Part shown: positions 1 to 6,640 of the stretch, piece after piece
Layout of the letters: every line of letters starts with the position of its first letter
Position numbering within the stretch: the first letter of the stretch is position 1
Assembly: GCA_047975025.1 (NCBI GenBank)
Contig: JBKECY010000056.1
Coordinates: forward strand, 1 to 26,234
DNA length: 26,234 bases
Direction of reading: 5' to 3'
Source: JBKECY01 sp047975025
GTDB lineage: Bacteria > Bacillota > Clostridia > Lachnospirales > Lachnospiraceae
Notes under the pieces: generated by a model
The model's database searches: none
Told to the model about the DNA's origin: nothing
The model's input: the letters and a program-made list of their open reading frames with translations, nothing else
Program-made: the position numbers and the translations under genes

Positions 1-105
1 CGAATGTATGCGCCATATCACAGGTTAGGCGGAAATGATGTAGCAACGGGACTGGTTGAAGAATTGGAGAAAATGCCGAAAGAGGCGAAGGAGGTAGAAA
101 AATGA
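1..105 (+). CDS. C-terminal fragment of a small phage protein upstream of the holin (partial at 5' end)
   Basis: An open frame enters from the window edge and ends in TGA at 103-105, giving 34 residues that start RMYAPYHRLGGNDVATG and finish with a charged lysine/glutamate tail. The pattern of a tyrosine-rich stretch, then LGGN, then an ELEKMP-like end resembles small uncharacterised phage proteins often found just before holin genes; this is recalled family knowledge, not a search. Its stop overlaps the holin start in an ATGA arrangement, so translational coupling is likely. The function is unknown. Confidence 0.6.
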   Translation, partial: RMYAPYHRLGGNDVATGLVEELEKMPKEAKEVEK

Positions 106-305
106 GTAAATTAACAAGCAAAACATGGTGGTTAGCAGCAGGAACACGCGCAATCAAGACAGTTGCGCAGACAGCAGTAGCAATGATTGGAACCGCAGTC
201 ATTATTTCCGCAGTAGATTGGAAGGTTGTCGTATCTGCCAGCGCACTTGCTGGAGTATTATCGTTATTGACCAGTTTGGCAGGATTGCCGGAAGTGGAGG
301 AGTAA
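102..305 (+). CDS. Phage holin, r1t-type
   Basis: This 67-residue protein should form membrane lesions that release or activate the endolysin at the end of the lytic cycle. The short charged start (MSKLTSKTWW) leads into RAIKTVAQTAVAMIG and a second hydrophobic stretch ending SLLTSLAGLPEVEE. The RAIKT.AQT segment, the V-D-W turn and the S-L-L-T-S-x-A-G-L-P-E ending are characteristic of the small two-helix r1t-like phage holins of Firmicutes. GGAGG sits before the ATG, and the start overlaps the preceding stop. The endolysin gene begins two bases after this stop, so the two form a lysis cassette. Confidence 0.88.
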   Translation: MSKLTSKTWWLAAGTRAIKTVAQTAVAMIGTAVIISAVDWKVVVSASALAGVLSLLTSLAGLPEVEE

Positions 306-307
306 TC

Positions 308-1366
308 ATGACAGAAGCACAAGCGATACAGAAAGTAACTGATTTAGCCCTAGAGGAAGTGGGGTACCTGGAGAAAGCGTCCAATTCCCAGCTTGACAGC
401 AAAACGGCGAACGCTGGGTATAACAATTTCACAAAGTATTGGCGCGATGCCTTTCCGTCATATCAAGGTCAGTACTGGTGCGCTATTTTCGTCACATGGC
501 TCCTGATGCAATGCTTCGGAGTGGACGCAGCTACTAAGTTGCTAAAGCATTTCCCGTTTGTATATTGCCCGACTCTGGCGGCTAAATTTACCGTACAGAG
601 CACCCCGAAAGTGGGATGTATAGTTTTATTCCACAACGGCACGAGATTCTCCCATACGGGCTTTGTAATTGGTGTCAGTGGCAATACATTTACAACGGTC
701 GAGGGCAACACTTCCAGCGTGGCAGGAGTTGAGCCAAACGGGGGCGGAGTATTCAAGAAAACACATAATGTAACAAGCAGTACCAAGTTCGTATATTTAG
801 ACTGGTCTATCGTGGCGGACATCGATACGGCACAAACAAAAGAAGAAATCATTGCATGGGGATTCGCAATTGATAACATAAGTCATGAAGAAGCGGTTAA
901 ATTAGTGCCACAGCTGCAAAAGCGGTATGTGAGCATCTACGCATCCGATTATATCCGAGGTTCGCAGAATTCAGACGGCTCGTGGAAAATCGTTATCTGG
1001 AGCAATCTGGATATTGCCAAAGCTGCTGCCATGCGAAATGAAATCTATGAGAAAAATAAAAGCTTCCTGCAGAATAGCCAAGTGTACGGCGAGGGAGTCG
1101 AGGGTCAGCAGGCGGTTGTCGTGAATGGATTGACCAAAGAGCAGGCTGTCAAATTAGTGCCTCAGCTGCAAAAGAAGTACGCTGGTGTCGTTCTGGCCAG
1201 AGATGTATACGGCTATCAGAACAGCTATGGCACGTGGGATGTCAGAATGTACGGTTCTGGAGTGTACGAGCAGGCAGACGCAGGAAAAATCAGAAATGAA
1301 GTGTATGAAGAGAATAAAGACATCTTGGACGATAAGCAGGTGAATGGATTCACGTTTAAGTATTAA
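308..1366 (+). CDS. Phage endolysin, papain-like/CHAP-type amidase with two C-terminal repeats
   Basis: This 352-residue protein should cleave host peptidoglycan during phage lysis. The N-terminal domain (about 1-170) has a papain-like triad layout: Cys58 in YWCAIF, His116 in FSHTGF, and an acidic/amide position around Glu132 in TVEGNTS. There is no signal peptide, as expected for a holin-released lysin. The C-terminal half carries two copies of a roughly 70-residue module (about 189-256 and 272-340), each beginning with a version of EEAVKLVPQLQK+Y and ending with RNEIYE-N or RNEVYEEN; these probably bind the cell wall. The ATG at 308 is chosen because GGAGG lies just upstream and it abuts the holin stop; an in-frame start at 125 would run through the holin gene. 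Triad assignment is by motif only. Confidence 0.85.
   Translation: MTEAQAIQKVTDLALEEVGYLEKASNSQLDSKTANAGYNNFTKYWRDAFPSYQGQYWCAIFVTWLLMQCFGVDAATKLLKHFPFVYCPTLAAKFTVQSTPKVGCIVLFHNGTRFSHTGFVIGVSGNTFTTVEGNTSSVAGVEPNGGGVFKKTHNVTSSTKFVYLDWSIVADIDTAQTKEEIIAWGFAIDNISHEEAVKLVPQLQKRYVSIYASDYIRGSQNSDGSWKIVIWSNLDIAKAAAMRNEIYEKNKSFLQNSQVYGEGVEGQQAVVVNGLTKEQAVKLVPQLQKKYAGVVLARDVYGYQNSYGTWDVRMYGSGVYEQADAGKIRNEVYEENKDILDDKQVNGFTFKY
872..1330 (+). repeat. Two tandem ~70-residue protein repeats in the endolysin C-terminus
   Basis: The DNA around 890-935 and 1139-1185 encodes nearly the same peptide (AVKLVPQLQK followed by a basic residue and Y). Each copy then has a Y/D-rich middle with QNS.G.W and ends with RNE.YE.NK. 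The spacer between copies is about 15 residues and rich in Gly, Gln and Val. The duplication is seen directly; a cell-wall-binding role is inferred from its place in the lysin. Confidence 0.75.
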
Positions 1367-1369
1367 AGC

Positions 1370-1404
1370 AGAGGGGTATGGCATTGCGCTGTACCTCTTT
1401 TTTT
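1370..1404 (+). terminator. Intrinsic terminator after the endolysin gene
   Basis: AGAGG...TA pairs with TACCTCT across the loop, with a small bulge, and is followed directly by a run of seven T. It lies four bases past the endolysin stop and should end the late lysis transcript. Confidence 0.7.
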
Positions 1405-1410
1405 GTGCGC

Positions 1411-1437
1411 AAAAATCCCCGAGCCGTAGCCCGGGGT
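1411..1437 (-). terminator. Intrinsic terminator of the minus-strand secreted-protein gene
   Basis: Read on the minus strand, CCCGGGC TACG GCTCGGG forms a GC-rich hairpin with one mismatch, followed by ATTTTT. It is about 25 bases past the stop of the gene ending at 1462. With the plus-strand terminator beside it, it insulates two convergent genes. Confidence 0.75.
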
Positions 1438-1461
1438 ATCTTTATGTCTTTCAATATTTAC

Positions 1462-2601
1462 TTACGCTCCGTAGAACGCAATACCTTCATATTTCCATCC
1501 AGCCTTTACCAGATTGTCACGCTCAGTAGCATTGACGGTATAGTGATGCGCAGCTGCTGCCGTTGCATTTTTGTTGTACAGGCGATAAATCGGACGCTTC
1601 TGTGCCGGATCTGAATACCATGCAGTACCTTCATTCTTCCAGCCCAATTTCAAGAGATTGGAACGTTCGGATGCATCTCTGGTGTAGAGGTGTGCGCCAC
1701 TTGCCGGTTCGTATAATCTGTATACCGGATTACCCTGCCGAGGTGCCTTCCATGCGATACCTTCATACTTCCAGCCGGCACTAACTAGATTGTCTCTCTC
1801 AGACACCGTTGCTGTGAAGAAATGTTCTCCGTTGTTTTTGTTGTATAGGCTATAAACAGATGTATACTTCGAAGTCCATTGTGCAAATAGGATCATATCA
1901 TAGGACTGAGTAAATACTGTGTTTGAAGTAACCCGATCTCCACCTAGCATAGCAGTATACCAGCCAGCAAAGGTGTAATCAGCTTGTACAGGTGTCGCTG
2001 GCAGAACATACTTGCTTCCGGTAGTAACTGTCTTAGTGACGGAAGTCTTGCCACCTATGGTACCACCATTTCCATTGTAGGTAACCGTGTAAGACTTTGC
2101 TGGTGTAGGCGTGACAGTTGGAGTAACCGTAGGCGTTGGAGCAACGGTCGGTGACGGAGAGGCCGTCGGTGTTGGTGGTGGAGTCTCTGCCGGAAGTACA
2201 GTAAACTTTATTTCTATTGATGGAAGGATATCATAGATACCATATGTGAGCAATACATCATAGACCCCAGGCGACAGTCCCGCTTTTGGTTGGAATGTGG
2301 CTGTAACAGTGGAATAAGCCTCGATGACCCAGGCATTAGGATTAGCCACATGCCCAATTGGGGACAAAGTGATTATATAGTTTTCATGGTGATAGGTATT
2401 TTCTGACAAAAGGTATGTCGTATTACCGGTATTGGTAAATGTAATTGTTTGTTCATCAGGTGCGTCATATCCCTCTTGGACGGATCCGAAGTCTAATACA
2501 GTTGTATCCGACGCAACCGCCGCCTTTGCACTCACCGGTAACAACAAAGCAACCATGCAGGCGCAGAATATCCCTGCCAACAACCATTTCAATCTTCCCA
2601 T
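1462..2601 (-). CDS. Secreted multidomain protein: Ig-like domain, Pro/Thr linker, Listeria-Bacteroides repeat, three DUF5648-like repeats
   Basis: This 379-residue exported protein has no visible sortase motif. A signal peptide covers about 1-28, ending SAKA-A. A beta-rich ASH/Ig-like domain follows (about 33-137). A Pro/Thr linker (138-168) leads to a YTVTYNGNGG...FAGWYT...FAQW domain (171-242), the Listeria-Bacteroides (Flg_new) repeat. The end carries three modules (about 248-285, 293-329, 337-377) with the pattern Y.LYN...G.H.YT...ER.NL...GWK.EG.A, matching the DUF5648 type seen in secreted and hydrolase-associated proteins. No catalytic domain is visible, so adhesion or binding is the best guess. 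The start has GAAAGGGG upstream. It converges on the phage lysin and could be lysogenic-conversion cargo or a host gene beside the phage. Confidence 0.82.
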   Translation of the reverse strand: MGRLKWLLAGIFCACMVALLLPVSAKAAVASDTTVLDFGSVQEGYDAPDEQTITFTNTGNTTYLLSENTYHHENYIITLSPIGHVANPNAWVIEAYSTVTATFQPKAGLSPGVYDVLLTYGIYDILPSIEIKFTVLPAETPPPTPTASPSPTVAPTPTVTPTVTPTPAKSYTVTYNGNGGTIGGKTSVTKTVTTGSKYVLPATPVQADYTFAGWYTAMLGGDRVTSNTVFTQSYDMILFAQWTSKYTSVYSLYNKNNGEHFFTATVSERDNLVSAGWKYEGIAWKAPRQGNPVYRLYEPASGAHLYTRDASERSNLLKLGWKNEGTAWYSDPAQKRPIYRLYNKNATAAAAHHYTVNATERDNLVKAGWKYEGIAFYGA

Positions 2602-2640
2602 ATATTACCCCTTTCAATTCTACGTTTATAGTATAGTATA

Positions 2641-2669
2641 AATATATCATAGATCATGCAGTGGAACAA
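2641..2669 (-). promoter_or_regulatory. Possible promoter of the secreted-protein gene
   Basis: On the minus strand TTGTTC (2664-2669) and TATATT (2641-2646) are spaced by 17 bases, about 40 bases before the start codon. The -35 is weak and the region is AT-rich, so the exact boxes are uncertain. Confidence 0.4.
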
Positions 2670-2683
2670 TGTCATTTCACAAC

Positions 2684-2709
2684 AAAAAATCAGCCAACCC
2701 GGAGGCTGA
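2684..2709 (-). terminator. Leftward intrinsic terminator with no obvious gene upstream
   Basis: Read on the minus strand, TCAGCC and GGCTGA pair around an 8-base loop and are followed by six T. It points left, but no minus-strand gene is visible between it and the start of the ATPase gene at 2929. It may insulate the secreted-protein gene, or be left from a gene lost by phage insertion. Confidence 0.55.
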
Positions 2710-2765
2710 CTGATGTGTGTTTACCTATTATATTACCTGTGAGAAGTGGTGGAATGCGGGCGCGC

Positions 2766-2826
2766 TAGTATACTATTAGTGACAACAGTACTGTGAAAGG
2801 CTTGAATATTCAGCATATTCTGAATA
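2766..2826. promoter_or_regulatory. Cluster of short palindromes upstream of the efflux operon, candidate operators
   Basis: There are three perfect 10-base palindromes: TAGTATACTA (2766-2775), ACAGTACTGT (2785-2794) and TGAATATTCA (2803-2812). A 7-base inverted repeat, TATTCAG-6-CTGAATA (2807-2826), overlaps the last one. The palindrome centres are 19 and 18 bases apart. They lie 36-96 bases before the operon's -35 box. No regulator gene is adjacent, so the binding protein is unknown and the role is inferred. Confidence 0.4.
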
Positions 2827-2861
2827 CTTTCTTAAAATTTCCTTAATTCTGCGGACACCAA

Positions 2862-2890
2862 TTGACATGAAAGCAGATTTGTATTATTGT
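2862..2890 (+). promoter_or_regulatory. Sigma-A-type promoter of the efflux operon
   Basis: A perfect TTGACA (2862-2867) and TATTGT (2885-2890) are spaced by exactly 17 bases, ending 38 bases before the ATPase start codon. Confidence 0.8.
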
Positions 2891-2928
2891 GTTAAATGAA
2901 TAATACAATGGGAAGGTAATAGGGAGAC

Positions 2929-3630
2929 ATGGTTGTTATGGATGAATTGATTAAGATACGAAAGATGTGCAAGATCTATAATCCCGGCGAGAATGAGGTA
3001 CGGGCACTGGATCATGTAGATCTGGACATTGGTGTAGGAGAATTTGTTGCGATCATTGGTCAGTCAGGGTCGGGCAAATCAACCCTGATGAACATGCTCG
3101 GCTGCCTGGATGTACCAACAGACGGAGAATACTATCTGCATGGTAAAGATGTGGCTTATCTGCCGGATAACGAACTTTCTAACATAAGAAACCGAGAAAT
3201 CGGTTTTATTTTTCAGGGATTTAATCTGATCTCCAATCTGGATGCACTTGGTAATGTAGAATTGCCGTTGATTTATCGAGGAATTGATCGGAAAAAGCGG
3301 CGTCAACTGGGAGTTGAAGCATTAGAAATGGTTGGACTTTCTTCCAGAATGAGTCATCGGCCGTCTGAAATGTCCGGTGGCCAGCAGCAGAGAGTTGCGA
3401 TTGCACGCGCGATTGCTGCACGTCCGCCAATTATTTTGGCAGATGAGCCTACCGGAAATCTGGATTCGGCATCCAGCAAGGAGATTCTGGAAATTTTGCG
3501 GAAGCTGCATGCGGAGGGCCGTACGGTCATACTGATCACACACGATGACGGGATTGCTATGCAGGCCAACAGGATTATCAGGATTATGGATGGAAAGATA
3601 GAGTCAGATACAATACGTGGGGAAGCGTAG
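2929..3630 (+). CDS. ABC transporter ATP-binding protein, MacB/LolD/YknY-like
   Basis: This 233-residue cytoplasmic ATPase should power the membrane permease encoded two genes downstream. Walker A is GQSGSGKST (about residue 44), the Q-loop is FQGFNL, the signature is MSGGQQQRVAIARA, Walker B is IILADEPTGNLD, and the switch histidine is in LITHDD. The NPGENEVRALDHVDL start and the EPTGNLDS motif place it with the MacB/FtsE-like lipoprotein, peptide and drug efflux ATPases. GGGAG precedes the ATG at 2929; an internal ATG at 2938 is less well placed. The next gene starts 11 bases after its stop. It is first in a three-gene operon with no adjacent two-component system, so the substrate is unknown. 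Confidence 0.93.
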   Translation: MVVMDELIKIRKMCKIYNPGENEVRALDHVDLDIGVGEFVAIIGQSGSGKSTLMNMLGCLDVPTDGEYYLHGKDVAYLPDNELSNIRNREIGFIFQGFNLISNLDALGNVELPLIYRGIDRKKRRQLGVEALEMVGLSSRMSHRPSEMSGGQQQRVAIARAIAARPPIILADEPTGNLDSASSKEILEILRKLHAEGRTVILITHDDGIAMQANRIIRIMDGKIESDTIRGEA

Positions 3631-3640
3631 GAGGAAAAGC

Positions 3641-5284
3641 ATGAAAGTTAAGAAGAAAAGCGAAAAAAAGAAAGTCATTATCATTATAGCAGCAGTTATC
3701 GCAGTGGTAGTGGTTGCAGCAGTTATCTTGAGGATGATGATACCGCAGGCTGATCCGATGGTATCAGTTACCGGAGTCAAGACAGAAGATCTGACTTCCA
3801 CACTTGATACAACAGGGAGCGTAGAAAGTCTAACCAAAAAGACCTATTTTTCTCCTGTGAATGCCTCGATTAAAAATTTCGTGCCGAAAGTCGGCAGTAC
3901 GGTAAAAAATGGTGAGCTTTTGGTTGAATTTGATACCGAGAATCTGGAACGGGATAATAAAAAGGCAGAACTTACCACTTCTGTAACTGCTAACGGAAAT
4001 CAGGATGTGCTTGATAAAGCAGCGCAGGTGCAGGCGGAAGCAGCAGCGGCAGCCGGCAGCGTAGGCGGTCTGAAAGCGGCAATTGCGCAGTATGAGCAGT
4101 ATATTGCAGATATTAAAGCCTTTATTTCTTCAGAAACAGCCCGTCTTACGCAAGAGCAGGCAGCGGCATCAGCGAATCTGAATATTCAGCTGATTGATGC
4201 CAAGACTGCTTTAGAACAGCTGAGTACGCAGAAAGCAGCGTATGATACACAGATGGAAGTCATAGCCGAGCAGATTAAGCAGCTTCAAAAAGAAGATACA
4301 CCGGATGAAGCCAAAATCAAAGAACTGACAGCGAACAGTCAGACAATACAAGCTGAGATTGACAAACTGACACCGCAGATAACGCAGCAGACAGCAGTCG
4401 TAAATGAGTTGGACAAACAGCAGATTCTAAGCAGCGCCAATACTGCGGACCCCAGCACGAATGCTAATATCGTGAATCATCAAAATGAATTGGAAAAAGC
4501 CACGCAGCAGCTGACCGAGTATCAAACAGAGCTTGCTAAGCAGGAAGGCATTGTGGACAGCGGCAAGAATGCGGGAGTGACGCAGGCATCAAGAGCGCAG
4601 ATGCAGGATAATAATAATCTGGCGGAGCTGGAAGCTGCTTCTGTCGAGGAACTGCTTGCCAAAGGCAAGGCTGGAATCACCTCAGAATTCAACGGAATCA
4701 TTACACAGGTAGGCACCGGCGTCGTAAATGGAGCAATGGCAACACAGGGGATTGAATTATTTACTGTATCAAGTAACGAGGATGTCAGTGTCAATGTGAC
4801 TGTGTCAAAATACGATTACGATAAATTGGAAATAGGGCAAAAGGCAACTGTGGAAATTGCCAAAAAGGATTATACAGGCAAAGTAACACAAATCAGCAAA
4901 GTGGCGGAAGTAAATGAAAAAGGTGTTCCGATCATCAGAGCAGAAGTTACCTTGGATGCTCCTGATGAGAATATCTTCCTGGGGGTTGATGCCAAAGTTT
5001 CGATTCAGACCGGTGAAAAGGCAGGAGCCCTCGTTGTCCCGGCCGTTGCGGTCAATACAGGAACCAGCGGAGATTTCTGCTATGTGGTAACAGATAATAC
5101 AATTGTGAAAAGAGAGATCACGACCGGACTTTCAACGACAGATTATATCGAAGTTACAAAAGGACTTAAGATGGGAGATAGTGTAATTACCGAACTGCCG
5201 GAAGGGCTGACTGAAGGTATGCAAGTGACACCGGTATCTGAAGAAGACGCAACGGCGACCACTGAAGCAGCAGCTAAGGAGTAG
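3641..5284 (+). CDS. Membrane fusion protein (HlyD/MacA/YknX-like) of an ABC efflux system
   Basis: This 547-residue protein should link the permease to the cell envelope. It has a lysine-rich N-terminus, one membrane anchor (about 12-33), and a first biotinyl-lipoyl-like half around residues 70-100 (KTYFSPV...VGSTVKNGELLVEFDT). A long Ala/Gln/Glu-rich coiled-coil hairpin follows (about 110-320). The second lipoyl half (SEFNGIITQVGTGV) and beta-barrel regions extend to an acidic C-terminal tail. The coiled coil is long for a single-membrane bacterium. The ATG at 3641 is preferred because AGGAGG lies 7 bases upstream; an in-frame ATG at 3617 overlaps the ATPase gene and lacks such a site. The permease gene starts 3 bases after the stop. 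Two lipoyl halves flanking a hairpin make the family assignment firm. Confidence 0.9.
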   Translation: MKVKKKSEKKKVIIIIAAVIAVVVVAAVILRMMIPQADPMVSVTGVKTEDLTSTLDTTGSVESLTKKTYFSPVNASIKNFVPKVGSTVKNGELLVEFDTENLERDNKKAELTTSVTANGNQDVLDKAAQVQAEAAAAAGSVGGLKAAIAQYEQYIADIKAFISSETARLTQEQAAASANLNIQLIDAKTALEQLSTQKAAYDTQMEVIAEQIKQLQKEDTPDEAKIKELTANSQTIQAEIDKLTPQITQQTAVVNELDKQQILSSANTADPSTNANIVNHQNELEKATQQLTEYQTELAKQEGIVDSGKNAGVTQASRAQMQDNNNLAELEAASVEELLAKGKAGITSEFNGIITQVGTGVVNGAMATQGIELFTVSSNEDVSVNVTVSKYDYDKLEIGQKATVEIAKKDYTGKVTQISKVAEVNEKGVPIIRAEVTLDAPDENIFLGVDAKVSIQTGEKAGALVVPAVAVNTGTSGDFCYVVTDNTIVKREITTGLSTTDYIEVTKGLKMGDSVITELPEGLTEGMQVTPVSEEDATATTEAAAKE

Positions 5285-5287
5285 AGC

Positions 5288-6517
5288 ATGGGGCAATTAA
5301 CAGAATATATTAAGATGGCATTGCAGAATATACGCGGCAACAAAGGGCGTTCTTTTCTGACGATGCTGGGAATTATAATTGGTATATCTTCCGTTATAAC
5401 AATTATGTCCGTTGGTGATGGCTTTAAGGCGCAGATGAATAATGAGCTGGTATCGCTTGCAGGAGGACAGATTTATGTCTATGTCAACGATGAAGGTTCG
5501 GTCCGACAGGAATGGCTGACCCCGGATGATATAGAAATGCTGGAAGATAAAATGGATACGATCATGGGTGTGACCCCGGAACTTAGTGATACCGGAACAG
5601 TGATCACACAGAAGGGTGAATATGATGTGTCAATACGAGGCGGCACCAAGGTATTACAGTCTATTTCAGACTATACACTGACATCCGGCCGCTATTTTGA
5701 TGAAAGCGATGTCAGTACCGGAAATAAAGTATGTGTCATTCTAAAAGAAGATGCCAGACAAATTTTCGGTACGGAAGATGTCCTGGGGATGGATATTGAA
5801 GTAACGGCATATGGAACACCTGTTGATTTAACAATCATTGGTCTGGTCGAAGCGAAGAATGCCAGCGGTATGATCAGTATGATGAATGGTGGAAGTGAAG
5901 ATTATCAGATTACCATGCAGATTCCCTATACCGTAATGAGCGCCTGGGCTGCCTGGGATGTTGAAGATTTTGGACAGATGATGATTAAAATCGGAGCGAA
6001 TGCTGATTCAAAGGCAGTGGCAGAAGAAAGTCTGAAATTATTGAATGCAAGTCACCATGCGGAAGACAAATCATTGTTTAGTATACAGGATTTTAATGAT
6101 ACCATGAGCCAGGTCAACTCGACTATGGGAACGATTACAGGGTTTGTAGCACTTGTAGCGGCAATTTCGCTTCTGGTGGGCGGTATCGGAGTTATGAATA
6201 TAATGCTCGTTTCCGTAACAGAGCGTACAAGGGAAATCGGGATCAGAAAAGCACTGGGGGCCAAGACAACATCTGTCATGCTTCAGTTTTTGGCGGAGTC
6301 CGCAATTATTGCAGGAATTGGCGGTGTGATCGGAATTGCATTCGGTCTTTTGATTTCACAGCTGGTATGTTCGGCACTGGGATTCGATGCTGGTATCAAA
6401 ATATCGACCATTCTGTTTGCAACCTTATTCTCATCAGGTATTGGTATCTTCTTTGGAATTTATCCTGCGAGAAAGGCAGCCAATCTAAGCCCGATCGAAG
6501 CGCTTCGCAGAAGCTAA
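5288..6517 (+). CDS. ABC transporter permease, MacB/YknZ-like (FtsX superfamily)
   Basis: This 409-residue inner-membrane protein works with the ATPase and fusion protein just upstream. Its architecture is typical of MacB permeases: one N-terminal helix after RGNKGRSFLTMLGIIIGI (about 20-42), a large extracytoplasmic MacB_PCD domain (about 45-275), and three C-terminal helices from about 280 to 400. These include GGIGVMNIMLVSVTERTREI and end YPARKAANLSPIEALRRS, the conserved end of the family. AAGGAG lies before the ATG. It closes the operon; no clear terminator follows before the asparagine synthetase promoter. Known relatives export peptides, toxins or antibiotics, but the substrate here cannot be told. 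Confidence 0.93.
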   Translation: MGQLTEYIKMALQNIRGNKGRSFLTMLGIIIGISSVITIMSVGDGFKAQMNNELVSLAGGQIYVYVNDEGSVRQEWLTPDDIEMLEDKMDTIMGVTPELSDTGTVITQKGEYDVSIRGGTKVLQSISDYTLTSGRYFDESDVSTGNKVCVILKEDARQIFGTEDVLGMDIEVTAYGTPVDLTIIGLVEAKNASGMISMMNGGSEDYQITMQIPYTVMSAWAAWDVEDFGQMMIKIGANADSKAVAEESLKLLNASHHAEDKSLFSIQDFNDTMSQVNSTMGTITGFVALVAAISLLVGGIGVMNIMLVSVTERTREIGIRKALGAKTTSVMLQFLAESAIIAGIGGVIGIAFGLLISQLVCSALGFDAGIKISTILFATLFSSGIGIFFGIYPARKAANLSPIEALRRS

Positions 6518-6559
6518 GTGCATTTCAGACAGACGGATGGGCGAATCGGCGGGCAGTGC

Positions 6560-6588
6560 TTGCATTCTCAATAGAATTGCGCTAGAAT
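6560..6588 (+). promoter_or_regulatory. Promoter of the asparagine synthetase gene
   Basis: TTGCAT (6560-6565) and TAGAAT (6583-6588) are 17 bases apart. Transcription would begin near 6595, which rules out the in-frame ATG at 6587 as a start codon and supports the GTG at 6641. The spacer contains a small dyad, ATTCT-caat-AGAAT. Confidence 0.65.
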
Positions 6589-6640
6589 GTCTAGGAAAGA
6601 AAATTGCGAAAGAAAATGCAATGGGAAGAGGAAAAAATAC

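Larger units (their letters stand above)
1..1404 (+). mobile_element. 3' end of a prophage or phage remnant (lysis module)
   Basis: Three tightly packed plus-strand genes, a small phage protein tail, a holin and an endolysin, are followed by an intrinsic terminator. This is the usual right-hand lysis end of a Firmicutes siphophage. No integrase, structural gene or attachment site is visible, because the rest lies upstream of the window. Whether the phage is intact cannot be judged. The right boundary is uncertain and may extend to about 2710 if the neighbouring minus-strand gene is phage cargo. Confidence 0.6.
2602..2928. other. 327-base intergenic region between divergent genes
   Basis: This stretch holds no convincing gene. 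From left to right it contains the probable leftward promoter of the secreted-protein gene, an isolated leftward terminator hairpin, a cluster of short palindromes at 2766-2826, and the rightward promoter of the efflux operon at 2862-2890. It is the likely neighbourhood of a prophage boundary, but I see no tRNA fragment or direct repeat that would mark an attachment site. Confidence 0.6.

Noticed and set aside
6518..6640. Possible T-box or other riboswitch before the asparagine synthetase
   Set aside because: The predicted leader is only about 45 bases and has no specifier stem, T-box sequence or terminator.
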